Shown here: piece by piece, positions 54,075 to 63,351 of the stretch
How the letters are laid out: every line of letters begins with the position of its first letter
How positions within the stretch are numbered: the first letter of the stretch is position 1
DNA from: UBA8079 sp965205535
GTDB lineage: Bacteria; Pseudomonadota; Alphaproteobacteria; UBA6615
Assembly (NCBI GenBank): GCA_965205535.1
Contig: CBDBHH010000005.1
Span: 434,001 to 498,000, forward strand
DNA: 64,000 bases
Direction: 5' to 3'
Made by a program: the position numbers and the translations under genes
The notes under the pieces: model-generated
The model's input: the letters and a program-made list of their open reading frames with translations, nothing else
Databases searched by the model: none
Told to the model about the DNA's origin: nothing

Positions 54075-55641
54075 CGCTGCGCGGGTCGGCGCCCGCTTCG
54101 ATGATTCCATCGGGGCGTCGCACCAAGGCGCCCGCATGGCCCATCAGATCGCTGAACGGTCCGACCACCTCGACGTCGTGACCCGCCACCCGCAACGCCT
54201 CGATGACATCATCGGGAAAGCGGGACTCGATTTTGAGGTTGGTGCTGTCGCTGCCCCAGGTGCGGCCGAGCAGCCAACGCGGTGCGGTGATCGCGGCCTG
54301 CACCGGCATACCGAAGCGAATGTGGCGAGAAAACACCGCCGCCTGGGTCTGAGGCTGCCCCTCGCCGCCCATGGTGCCGTAGGACATGACCCTGCCATCG
54401 TCGAAGCGCGCCATCGCCGGATTGAGCGTGTGGAATGGCTTGCGCCCGGGTTGCAGCGGGTTCAGCGCATCGGGGTCGAGTGCGAAGCTGGCGCCACGAT
54501 TCTGCCAGGTGATGCCCGTCTCGGGCAGCACCACGCCCGAGCCGAATTCCCAGTAGATGCTCTGGATGAAGCTCACGGCGTTTCCATGTCTGTCGATCGC
54601 GCCCAGCCATACCGTGTCGCTGTCGGTGCCGCCGCGGCTCCAGTCGCCCGCCCGCTTGGGGTCGATCGCGCCGGCGAGACCGGCAATCACATCGGGTGTC
54701 AGGAATGTCTCGGGCGCGGGGTCCATATATGCGGGGTCGGTGATATGCCGGTCGCGAATGGCGAACGCCTGCTTGCTCGCCTCGACCAGCAGATGGACAA
54801 AGTCGAAGCCGTCTGCATCGGCGCAGTCGAGCTGGTTGAAGGCGCCGAGGATCAGCAACGAGGCCAAACCCTGGGTCGGCGGCGGCATGTTGTAGAGCGT
54901 GGTGTCCCCGAGCCGCAGCGACAACGGCGGCTTGGTGACCGCCTGGTGCGCCTCGAGGTCGTCGGCCTCAACCGGGCTGCCGACCGCCGCGAGGTCGGCG
55001 GCGATCGCCCGGGCCAGATCGCCGCGATAGAAATCATCCGTGCCCGCATCGGCAATTCGCTGGAGTGTCGCGGCCAGGCGCGGCTGGCGAAAGACATCGC
55101 CGCGCGCAGGAACAGCACCGCCAGGCGTGTAAACGTCGGCAAAACCCGTCGCCGGGCCCATCTCGGGCAACTTTTCGGTGGTGTTGCGCACCTGGCCCTC
55201 GGTCACGGCCATGCCGTCACCAGCATATCCGATCGCATCTTCGAGCAGGCGTGAGAGCGGCAGCTTGCCTCCCAAACCCTGTGAAATCTCTAGCGCCTTG
55301 CCCCAGCCGGAGATCGTCCCCGCGACCGTGACTGCCGCGAGCGGCCCGCGCGAGGGCACCGCGTCGAGCCCTTCGTCGCGATAGCGCTCAATCGTCGCGC
55401 CACTGCCGGCCGCCCCACATGCATCGATCGCGACCGGGTCCCCGTTGGCCGGCGAGATCACTCAGAACCCGTCGCCGCCGATGGAGTTCATATGGGGATA
55501 GACGACCGCGATGGCCGCCGCCGCGGCGATCATCGCCTCGAGCGCATTCCCGCCTTCCCGCAGGACGGACAACCCGGCTTCGGCAGCGAGGTGATGCGGT
55601 GCGACCACCATTCCGTGGGGTGCAAATTTCGAGTTCAGCAT
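54052..55641 (-). pseudogene. Gamma-glutamyltransferase family gene with an in-frame TGA
   Basis: ATG 55641 starts LNSKFAPHGMVVAPHHLAAE and reaches NSIGGDGF, then a TGA at 55464-55462, then VISPANGDPVA and the rest of the GGT-like protein (530 codons in all). The intact homologue at 40421 has FWLI at this point, so a TGG (Trp) has become TGA. The downstream part retains the Thr nucleophile region SDTVWLGAIDRHGNAV and the C-terminal GADPRSDGAAAGY. It is either a nonsense mutation or a sequence error; translation could also restart downstream. Confidence 0.83.
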
Positions 55642-55715
55642 GGGCAAACACAATCCTGGAAAAATACGGGCGGCACCCGCCGGTACCGCCCGCATAACTC
55701 TAAACGGTTCTGCGT

Positions 55716-56957
55716 CTATTCGGCAGCTTCGGCGTCCGGGAAATCCGCGATCTCGTCGAGCGCGGGTTTGATCTCCTGCATGAATATCCGCAGCTGGTCG
55801 ATCATGTCTTCCTTCGGGCACTGGGCGTAGTGATAGATCAGCGTGATGTATTCGGCCGGCAGCTGCTTCCATTGTTCGATATAGGAATCGCGCACCTCCG
55901 ACACCGTGCCATGCTGGAACAGGCCGGTCTGCCCCATGAGCTCAATCATCTTCTGATCATCGGCGCCGTCGGCCTTACTGGTCCAGTCCGGGAACAGGGG
56001 CCCATAGAAGTTCTGAAAAATGTCACCGGACCAATCGAGCATCTTGCGGGCACCATCCTCATGGCTCTCGCCCACATGGGGCCAGCGCACGATCGCCTGG
56101 TTCTGGCCATGGGCGATATTGAAGCCGTTCTGGTTCGCGACCTCGGTATATCGAGGGCCGTAATCCGCGCATCTGTCGATACTTGAGAAATAGGTCGGAA
56201 TGAAACCGCGCGCGCCCGCATACTCCACCGTTTCAATCGAGGCGTTGGACGCAATGAAGACCTTGGGGTGTGGCCGTGTGTAGGGCGCGGGCACCACGGA
56301 TATCTTCCGCAGCTTGCCGTCCTCGTCCATTTCTCCCGGCGCGCCCATCTGGCGGGTCACGTCTCCCATGAACCACCCCTCGAGCCCCTCGTCATGGGGA
56401 TAGGGGTATTCCCAAAGGTCGCTCTTGTAGTCGAACGCATCCTCGGTCCAGGCCTTCAATACGAGGTCGACCTGTTCTTCGAAAATCTTGCGGTTGTGTT
56501 CGTCCGCCGCGCTCTTGTCGGAGAGCGTCGCGACCGAACCGATCTTTTGTCCGAGCACATTGGTCCAGCGCGACTGGTAGCCGCGCGCGAAGCCGACAAA
56601 GCAACGCCCCTTGGTCATGTGGTCGAGGGTTGCCGTTTCCTCGGCCACCCGGATCGGGTCGTCGACACTCATGACGTAGCCGAGGCTGCCGATGTTGAGG
56701 CGTTTCGACAGGCCGGCCCAGTAACCGGTGTTGATACCGATGCTCGGCCCGACCTCATAGCCTTCGGAATGGAAGTGATGCTCGATCGAGGACACACCCC
56801 AGACACCCAGATCGTCCATCGCGCGGATCAGGTCCGGCATGCCGTCCATGGCTTCCTGGTAGCGCTCGCGGTTTCGCCCCATCGGGCACATTTCCTTGCG
56901 TTCCTGCGGACTGTCCGCACGAAGCATCGGGTACATCTGAACGACAACCTTCACCAT
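55716..56957 (-). CDS. LLM class flavin-dependent oxidoreductase (luciferase-like monooxygenase)
   Basis: A 413-residue TIM-barrel protein. GVSSIEHHFHSEGYEVGPS and LGYVMSVDDPIRVAEETATLDHMTKGRCFVGFARGY match bacterial luciferase-like monooxygenases, which use reduced FMN and O2. TYFSSIDRCADYGPRYTEVA and PAEYITLIYHYAQ lie in the second half. ATG 56957 fits the family start. It lies between a damaged GGT-like gene and a CMD-like gene on the same strand, probably an operon. Substrate unknown. Confidence 0.88.
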   Translation of the reverse strand: MVKVVVQMYPMLRADSPQERKEMCPMGRNRERYQEAMDGMPDLIRAMDDLGVWGVSSIEHHFHSEGYEVGPSIGINTGYWAGLSKRLNIGSLGYVMSVDDPIRVAEETATLDHMTKGRCFVGFARGYQSRWTNVLGQKIGSVATLSDKSAADEHNRKIFEEQVDLVLKAWTEDAFDYKSDLWEYPYPHDEGLEGWFMGDVTRQMGAPGEMDEDGKLRKISVVPAPYTRPHPKVFIASNASIETVEYAGARGFIPTYFSSIDRCADYGPRYTEVANQNGFNIAHGQNQAIVRWPHVGESHEDGARKMLDWSGDIFQNFYGPLFPDWTSKADGADDQKMIELMGQTGLFQHGTVSEVRDSYIEQWKQLPAEYITLIYHYAQCPKEDMIDQLRIFMQEIKPALDEIADFPDAEAAE

Positions 56958-57005
56958 GGCGTTTTCTCCCTCTTATTCCGGTGCCCGCAGCCGCGCAGAC
57001 CCGGT

Positions 57006-57578
57006 CTAGACATTGAACGGCGGTGCCGTACTGCCTTCCTCGAGCTGCAGGCGCATCGTGTTGATGAAACGCGCCAGCATGCCGTAGTAGCCAATCATGA
57101 TCGTGAGATCGACGAAGCCGTCACTGCCGAGTTCCGCCTTCAGCGCATCGACCATCTCGTCGGCGACTTCGTCATTGCGGGTGACGAGGCGGGCATAGCT
57201 GGTGGCCATGCCGACCATACCGGGCTCGGCCTCGATGTCGGGTGTACCGACCTTCTTCAGCATGTCCTCCGGGGCGCCAACCTTGAGCGCGAACTCCCAG
57301 TGATGGCCCCACTCGTAGGAACAGCGCAGTTCCTGGGCGACCGTCAGAATGACGTATTCGCGCAGCGCGTCGTCAAACTTGGTCCCGTAGCGTACATGCG
57401 CACCGACCGGCGTGACCGCTGCAAGCGCGCCGGGGCTGTTGGCCAGCAGCGCGAATACATTCGGCATGGTCGTGCGCCCGCGCGAGCGAATAACTTCGTC
57501 ATAGGCTTCCAGAAATTCTGCCGGACAATCCTCGCGCTCGACGCGCGACAGGCGTGCGTTTTCCAATCCATCGGACAC
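57006..57578 (-). CDS. Carboxymuconolactone decarboxylase family protein
   Basis: A 190-residue AhpD/CMD-like protein. REYVILTVAQELRCSYEWGHHWEFALKVG is the core with a single Cys and the His that follow; LTIMIGYYGMLARFINTMRLQ is the C-terminal block. The GTG start is followed by SDGLENARLSRVER, as in related proteins. It is 48 bases upstream of the luciferase-like gene, so they are probably co-transcribed. Confidence 0.83.
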   Translation of the reverse strand: MSDGLENARLSRVEREDCPAEFLEAYDEVIRSRGRTTMPNVFALLANSPGALAAVTPVGAHVRYGTKFDDALREYVILTVAQELRCSYEWGHHWEFALKVGAPEDMLKKVGTPDIEAEPGMVGMATSYARLVTRNDEVADEMVDALKAELGSDGFVDLTIMIGYYGMLARFINTMRLQLEEGSTAPPFNV

Positions 57579-57798
57579 GTGCTCTCTCCCCCGTAAATCA
57601 GTCGGTAAATGATCGGATACATATTATCGGCACGGCGCAGGACAGCGACCGGGCCATTTGGTTCGACCAAAGCAAACCACCATCAGATCACCGGCGTCAA
57701 CGCCACGAGACCGCTTGCCCCATCCCGCAGGGGCCAAATCACCGCCAAATGTGCTAAATACGAATGAGAAACACGGGACAATCGCAGGACACGCAGAC

Positions 57799-58854
57799 AT
57801 GAGTGACACGGCTCCGGCCCGCATTGGCGCATTCGCCGGTGCGGTGTTGATCGCAGCGGTGACGATCTTCTTCCTGATCGAGGGTCGCGACCTGCTGATC
57901 CCGATCGCGGTGGCCATCGTCATCTGGTACCTGCTCAACGCGCTCGCGGGATTCCTGCACCGCATCCCCCTGGGCGGCTGGCGCCTGCCCAACTGGCTGG
58001 CGCTGACCGGTGCCGTCATCATCGTCGCGCTGGCCATCGCCCTGGTCGCGGAGCTGATCAGCAACAATCTGGCCGACGTCGCCGCCGCGGCACCGGCCTA
58101 CCAGGCGAATTTCGAGAACCTCGTCGCCCAGGCCTCGCGCCTGGCCGGCTTCGAGCAACCGCCTGACATCGCCCATGTGATCGACGAGATCGACATCCGG
58201 GCCCTTATCACGTCGTTTGCGGCAACGGCCGCCGGCATTGCCGGCTCCTTCGGCATCGTCATCGTCTATGTGGTGTTCCTGCTCATCGAGCAAGGCTGCT
58301 TCGAGAGCAAGTTTGCCGCCCTGTTTCCCGATTCCGACCGCCGCCAGGACGTCCGTGACCTGCTGCGCCGCATGCAGATTCAGATCCAGACCTATGTGGC
58401 GATCAAGACATTGATGAGCGCCCTCACCGGTATCATCAGCTACGTGATTCTGCTGGTCGTGGGGGTCGATTTCGCCGGCTTCTGGGGCTTCGTCATCTTC
58501 CTGCTGAACTACATCCCGACCATCGGTTCGCTGCTCGGCATCCTTTTGCCGACCTTGCTCGCGATCGTGCAGTTCGCCACGGTCGGTCCGGTGCTGACGG
58601 TGCTGCTCGCCGGCGGCGCCACACAATTTGTGATCGGCAACCTGATCGAGCCGCGCCTGACCGGCACGTCGCTCAACATCTCCCCCCTGGTCGTGCTCAT
58701 ATCGCTGGCCGTATGGGGCAGCATCTGGGGGCTCGCCGGCATGTTCCTGTCGGTGCCCCTGACGATGATCGTGATGATCATGTGCTCTTATTTCAAACCG
58801 ACCCGCCCGATCGCCATCATGCTGTCGGGCAATGGCAGGATCGAAACCCGCTAG
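57799..58854 (+). CDS. AI-2E family transporter (PerM/TqsA family)
   Basis: A 351-residue membrane protein with the seven- to eight-helix pattern of the family. FLIEGRDLLIPIAVAIVIWYLLN at the start, the cytoplasmic helical middle (DVRDLLRRMQIQIQTYVAIKTL), and FWGFVIFLLNYIPTIGSLLGILLP, then NLIEPRLTGTSLNISPLVVL are its signature blocks. Members export autoinducer-2 or act as Na+/H+ or other small-solute transporters. ATG 57799 follows an alternative upstream frame without similarity. It is divergent from the CMD gene. Confidence 0.88.
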   Translation: MSDTAPARIGAFAGAVLIAAVTIFFLIEGRDLLIPIAVAIVIWYLLNALAGFLHRIPLGGWRLPNWLALTGAVIIVALAIALVAELISNNLADVAAAAPAYQANFENLVAQASRLAGFEQPPDIAHVIDEIDIRALITSFAATAAGIAGSFGIVIVYVVFLLIEQGCFESKFAALFPDSDRRQDVRDLLRRMQIQIQTYVAIKTLMSALTGIISYVILLVVGVDFAGFWGFVIFLLNYIPTIGSLLGILLPTLLAIVQFATVGPVLTVLLAGGATQFVIGNLIEPRLTGTSLNISPLVVLISLAVWGSIWGLAGMFLSVPLTMIVMIMCSYFKPTRPIAIMLSGNGRIETR

Positions 58855-58881
58855 ATCGGCGTCAATCCGCGTCGACGAAAG

Positions 58882-61221
58882 CTATTCCGCGGCCTGCGCG
58901 GAACCGGCATCGATCAGCTCGGTCAGCATCTGCGGATCGACCGGATAGTAGTCGATCTCCACATTGTACTCTTCGAGCGCATTCTCGATTGCTGCGACAA
59001 TCGCCGCAGCCGCCGGGATGGTGCCGCCCTCGCCCGCACCCTTCACGCCAAGCGAATTGAGCGGTGACGGGGTTTCCATATGGGTGACATCGACCCGCGG
59101 CATCTCGCTGGCCAACGGCAACAGATACTCACCGTAGTTCGTCGTCAACGGCTGGCCCTGATCGTCATAGATCATGCGCTCGAACAACGCGTTGCCGATG
59201 CCGTGCACCACGCCGCCGACGATCTGGCCATGCACAACCTTCGGGTTGATCATCACGCCACAATCATGAGCGACCGAGTAGCGCAGCACTTTCACCTCGC
59301 CCGTGCCCGGGTCGACCTCGACCTCGGCCACGTTTGAACCACAGGCGATCGGAGACCCGCTGGAGCCATCGAAAGAAGTGGCCTCCAGCACGGGATCAAA
59401 TCCCGTCGGGACCCGCATCGCGGACATCGGCGTTAGCTGCTTGGCCAATTCGCCCAGCGTGATGGACACATCGGGTGCTCCGTTCACGCGGACCACACCA
59501 TCCTCGATATCCAGATCGGCTTCGGCGGCTTCCAGCACCTCGGCGGCCAGCTTCAGGGCCTTTTCGCGGACCTGGAACGCGGCGTCGTGGGCCGACGGGC
59601 CGACATTAGCCGCCACGCGGCTGCCGATCGTCCCGATGCCATGCGAGAACTTCGCGGTGTCGGCAGATTCGAACAGAATATCTTCCGGCTTCACCCCGAG
59701 ATTATCCGCGACGATCATCGCGATCATCGTGTGATGCCCCTGCCCCTGGCTCGCGGCGCCGGTACGCACGGCAACTTTGCCCGAGGATTCGACCCGCACG
59801 GTCGTGCCCTCATAGGGCCCCATGCCGGTATCCTCGATACAGGAGGAAACCCCGATGCCCAGATAGCGGCCTTCGGCGCGGGCCGCGGCCTGACGTTCCT
59901 TGAAACTGCTGTAGTCAGACAGCTCCAGCGCCTTCTCCAGCAGCGCTTCATAGTCGCCGCTGTCATAGATGCACGGGACGCCGCCACGAAGCTTGGCGCC
60001 GGTTTCATACGGCATTTGGTCCGGGCGTACGTAGTTGCGGCGGCGTACTTCGGCCGGATCGATCCCCAGCTCGCGGGAAACCACCTGCACCATGCGTTCG
60101 ACCGCATAGATCCCGCACGGACGACCCGCACCGCGCACCGGCGAGTTGGGCACCGTGTTGGTAAAGACGATGTCCACATTCACATCGATGGCCGGAATGG
60201 AATAGGCGCCCGGGAGGGGCGTGAGGGAGCTGTTCGGCAGCAGAATGCCGTAGGGCACATAGGCGCCGTTTTCGTGGGTCACCTTCCCGCGCAGCCCGAG
60301 AATTTTTCCCTCGGACGTACAGGCCACTTCCAGATCCCAATGCTGGTCGCGCTGGGTCGTCGTAGAGACAAAATGCTCCCGGCGATCCTCGATCCACTTG
60401 ACCGGGCATTTCATGATACGCGCCGCCAGCGAGATCGCGGCTTCCTCCGGATAGAAGCCGGCCTTCGGGCCGAACCCGCCGCCGACATCCGGGGCGATGA
60501 CGCGCACGCGTTCTTCGGATTCGTCCAGCCATGTGGCCAGTGCACGGCGGATCAGGTAGGGCGACTGGGCCGAGGTCCAAAGGGTCAGCCCGTCGCCCCA
60601 GGGGTCGTCCCTGGCGATGACGCCGCGGGTCTCCATGGAATGGCACCCGCCGCGATGCTGCATGAACGCCGCCGAGAAGACGTGATCGGCCTTCGCGAAT
60701 GAATCCTCGATATCGCCGAAGCTCGAACGCATCTGGCCCATCAGGTTCGATGTGGTGTCGGCATGGGCCAGCGGTGCGTCGTCGTCCAGCGCCGTCATGA
60801 CATTCACGACGGCGGGGAGCGCCTCGTAATCCACGTCGATGAGCGCCAGCGCGTCCTCGGCGATCGCGCGGCTGTCCGCGACCACAATCGCCACGGCCTC
60901 GCCCACATAGCAGACCTCGTCCTTCGCCAGCGGATACTGGGTCTTGTCCTGGTCAATCACCGGTGCGGGATAAAGCTGGTTCATCCGGTGGCTGTACTTC
61001 TCCCCCAGATCGGCATGGGAGATCACCCGATGCACGCCCGCCAGTTCCAGCGCGCGTGATGGGTCGATCGAACGAATCTTCGCATGGGCCATCGGCGCGC
61101 GTAGGAAGGCTGCATGCAGCATGCCCGCCATGGAGATGTCGTCGACATAGCGACCATGCCCGGTCAGCAGCCGGGGATCTTCCATGCGTTGGACTTCGGC
61201 GCCCAGATAACGAACAGCCAT
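58882..61221 (-). CDS. Molybdenum hydroxylase large subunit (xanthine dehydrogenase/CoxL family)
   Basis: A 779-residue molybdopterin-cytosine-dinucleotide enzyme. GRYVDDISMAGMLHAAFLRAP begins it; DVGGGFGPK, SPVRGAGRPCGIYAVERM, TGAASQGQGHHT and GVKGAGEGGTIPAA (catalytic Glu) are in order. The active-site loop VRGAGR matches the form II (AYRGAGR-like) pattern, not the AYxCSFR of true CO dehydrogenase, so an aromatic or N-heterocyclic hydroxylase is more likely. It is three bases downstream of the small subunit gene. Confidence 0.9.
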   Translation of the reverse strand: MAVRYLGAEVQRMEDPRLLTGHGRYVDDISMAGMLHAAFLRAPMAHAKIRSIDPSRALELAGVHRVISHADLGEKYSHRMNQLYPAPVIDQDKTQYPLAKDEVCYVGEAVAIVVADSRAIAEDALALIDVDYEALPAVVNVMTALDDDAPLAHADTTSNLMGQMRSSFGDIEDSFAKADHVFSAAFMQHRGGCHSMETRGVIARDDPWGDGLTLWTSAQSPYLIRRALATWLDESEERVRVIAPDVGGGFGPKAGFYPEEAAISLAARIMKCPVKWIEDRREHFVSTTTQRDQHWDLEVACTSEGKILGLRGKVTHENGAYVPYGILLPNSSLTPLPGAYSIPAIDVNVDIVFTNTVPNSPVRGAGRPCGIYAVERMVQVVSRELGIDPAEVRRRNYVRPDQMPYETGAKLRGGVPCIYDSGDYEALLEKALELSDYSSFKERQAAARAEGRYLGIGVSSCIEDTGMGPYEGTTVRVESSGKVAVRTGAASQGQGHHTMIAMIVADNLGVKPEDILFESADTAKFSHGIGTIGSRVAANVGPSAHDAAFQVREKALKLAAEVLEAAEADLDIEDGVVRVNGAPDVSITLGELAKQLTPMSAMRVPTGFDPVLEATSFDGSSGSPIACGSNVAEVEVDPGTGEVKVLRYSVAHDCGVMINPKVVHGQIVGGVVHGIGNALFERMIYDDQGQPLTTNYGEYLLPLASEMPRVDVTHMETPSPLNSLGVKGAGEGGTIPAAAAIVAAIENALEEYNVEIDYYPVDPQMLTELIDAGSAQAAE

Positions 61222-61224
61222 GGT

Positions 61225-61710
61225 CTAGCTCCCCTTTTGCATGGTCTTGGCGGCATCCAGTGCCGCATCGACGATGCCCTGATAGCCGGTACACCGGCAG
61301 ATGTTTCCTGATATGGCTTCGCGGACATCCCGCTCACTCGGATCGGGATTGTCCCGCAGGAAGGCCGTCAACGAGGTCAGCATCCCCGGGGTACAGAAGC
61401 CGCACTGCAGGCCATGATGTTTCCAGAAAGCCTCCTGCAACGCGCTCAGGGCCCCGTCGTCGTCGGCCAGCCCCTCGACCGTGGTGACGTCCTGCCCGTT
61501 GGCCTGAACGGCCAGCATCAGGCACGAGCGCACCGCTTCGCCATCGACCATCACCGTGCAGGCGCCGCACACGCCATGTTCGCAGCCCATATGCGTGCCG
61601 GTCAGATCCAGGCCATGGCGCAGGAAATCACCCAGGCTGGTGCGGGTTTCAACGTCGGCGGTCCGGCTCTCGCCATTGACCGTCAGGGTTATCTCGCGGG
61701 TATCGGCCAT
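61225..61710 (-). CDS. Molybdenum hydroxylase small (2Fe-2S) subunit
   Basis: A 161-residue iron-sulfur protein. The plant-type cluster is GCEHGVCGACTVMVDG with a later Cys, and the second cluster is QCGFCTPGM and GNICRCTGYQGIV. It transfers electrons from the Mo centre to the FAD subunit. Located between the medium and large subunit genes with gaps of two and three bases. Confidence 0.93.
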   Translation of the reverse strand: MADTREITLTVNGESRTADVETRTSLGDFLRHGLDLTGTHMGCEHGVCGACTVMVDGEAVRSCLMLAVQANGQDVTTVEGLADDDGALSALQEAFWKHHGLQCGFCTPGMLTSLTAFLRDNPDPSERDVREAISGNICRCTGYQGIVDAALDAAKTMQKGS

Positions 61711-61712
61711 GA

Positions 61713-62579
61713 TCAGGCACTCCCGTTTGCGTTGGAGGCGGCGGCCGACAAGGCCCGCTCTACAAGGGTGGCGGCCAGGCGCTGGCGGTAGGCCGAGGTT
61801 ACATAGGCATCCGACATGGCCTCGATGCCGCGCGCGATTTCCGCCGCGGCCTTGAAGGCGTCGGTGTCGGGTGCGGCGCCAACCAGGGCCGTCTCGGCGT
61901 CGGTCAGGCGGATCGGGCGCACATCTGCGCCGCCGATCGAGATCCCCGCCCGGGTGATCTTGCCGCCATCGACTGTCAGCAGGGCGGCCACGGCGATGAT
62001 CGCGAAGTCGCCGTGACGACGCGCGAACTCAACGAAGCCATGGCCCGTGTTGCCACCCCAGTGGGGCACGGACACGCCGGTCAGGAGTTCGTCCGGCCCG
62101 ATCGACGGCAACATGTAGGCGAGCGGCCATTCGGCGAACGGCACTTTTCTCTCGCCCTCCGGCCCCTGGACCGTCAGCGTGGCGTCATAGAGCGCCATCA
62201 GGCAGGGCAGCTCGGCAGCGGGGTCGAGGTGACACAGGCTGCCGCCGATGGTGCCCCGGTTGCGGGTCTGGAAGTGGCCGACCCAGTGCAGTGCGGCGGG
62301 GATGATCGGCGCCTTCGCAGCGATCACGTCATCACCCATCAGGTCGCGCTGCCGGGTCATCGCGCCGATCTCGATGGTATCGCCCCCGTCGCGAATGCCG
62401 GCGATGCCCTCGATGCCGTTCAGGTCGATCACGTGATCGGGCACGACGAAGCGCATGTTCAGCATCGGCATCAGCGATTGGCCGCCGGCCAGGATCTTGG
62501 CTTCCTCATGGGCGGCGAGCAGGGCCACGGCCTCATCCGCCGTGGCCGGATCGTGATAGGTGAATGGCGCCGGTTTCAT
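61713..62579 (-). CDS. Molybdenum hydroxylase medium (FAD-binding) subunit
   Basis: A 288-residue flavoprotein. KILAGGQSLMPMLNMR and TIGGSLCHLDPAAELP are the FAD-pyrophosphate motifs of the CoxM type. The C-terminal CO-dehydrogenase flavoprotein domain (GAAPDTDAFKAAAEIARGIE) is present. It completes the three-subunit hydroxylase in order medium-small-large. Confidence 0.92.
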   Translation of the reverse strand: MKPAPFTYHDPATADEAVALLAAHEEAKILAGGQSLMPMLNMRFVVPDHVIDLNGIEGIAGIRDGGDTIEIGAMTRQRDLMGDDVIAAKAPIIPAALHWVGHFQTRNRGTIGGSLCHLDPAAELPCLMALYDATLTVQGPEGERKVPFAEWPLAYMLPSIGPDELLTGVSVPHWGGNTGHGFVEFARRHGDFAIIAVAALLTVDGGKITRAGISIGGADVRPIRLTDAETALVGAAPDTDAFKAAAEIARGIEAMSDAYVTSAYRQRLAATLVERALSAAASNANGSA

Positions 62580-62621
62580 CGGGTCGCCTCCATGTCCGTG
62601 TTTATGTGGTTGCGCATCGCT

Positions 62622-63239
62622 CTAGGATTTCCCGCCGCGGATCATCGCCCACAGGGCGCGGAAAAACAGGCTGATTCCCGAGATCGCGTTGTCGCTGGTT
62701 TTAACTTCCGCGGCCTCGGCCGCCGGTCTGGCCGGTGCGTCATCGGCGGCTGCGTCGGACGGCGCGGTCTCTGGCGCCGCATCACCGGCGGCTCCGATTT
62801 CGGCCTCCAGGTTTGTCGCGAAGTCGGAGATGATCTGCCCGGCGATCGCGTCGATCAGGCCCGACGCGCGGCCATACTGGGCAATCGAACCGGTCAGATC
62901 GATGTCGCTGGTGATGTCCACCCGGCTGGCATCGCCGTCGGCGACCAGCCTGAACACCACCGTCGCGCTTGCCGCCCCGCGGCCCTTGGTGTCGTTGCCC
63001 TTGGCCTCGACCCTGGCGGTGCGTGCCGTCTCGTCGATCTCGGTGATCTCCGCTTCGCCCGAGAATGTCAGCGACACCGGCCCGACCCGCAGCTTGGCGT
63101 TACCCTTGTAGGTCCGTTCGCCGACGGTTTCCGTGAGCTCGGCACCGGGCATGCAGGGTGCGATCCGCGGCACATCCAGCAGGATACCCCACGCGACGTC
63201 CGGCGGTGCGGGCACCGTAAAACTATTCTCTAGCTGCAT
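62622..63239 (-). CDS. coxG: CoxG-like SRPBCC protein
   Basis: A 205-residue protein with a SRPBCC/CoxG fold (FTVPAPPDVAWGILLDVPRIAPCMPGA; ATVVFRLVADGDASRV), an Ala/Pro-rich linker at about 150-185 and a hydrophobic, basic C-terminal segment (ISLFFRALWAMIRGGKS) fit to anchor it to the membrane. CoxG proteins are reported to link molybdenum hydroxylases to the respiratory membrane. ATG 63239 is used, with GGGGAG upstream. It precedes the medium subunit by 42 bases. Confidence 0.87.
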   Translation of the reverse strand: MQLENSFTVPAPPDVAWGILLDVPRIAPCMPGAELTETVGERTYKGNAKLRVGPVSLTFSGEAEITEIDETARTARVEAKGNDTKGRGAASATVVFRLVADGDASRVDITSDIDLTGSIAQYGRASGLIDAIAGQIISDFATNLEAEIGAAGDAAPETAPSDAAADDAPARPAAEAAEVKTSDNAISGISLFFRALWAMIRGGKS

Positions 63240-63351
63240 CGGGCTCCCCGTCCCACATCGCGAAAATACAGGCGTTCTTGGCGCGCCCTCGTTCAGGACC
63301 ACACAGTAATTTTCTTATTGTGCAATCGCAACCGGCAGCCGGTGTTATTCC

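Noticed and set aside
55462..55464. TGA read as selenocysteine or as Trp by an altered code
   Set aside because: Many other genes in the window end at TGA, and no SECIS-like hairpin or selenium gene is seen; a point lesion is simpler.
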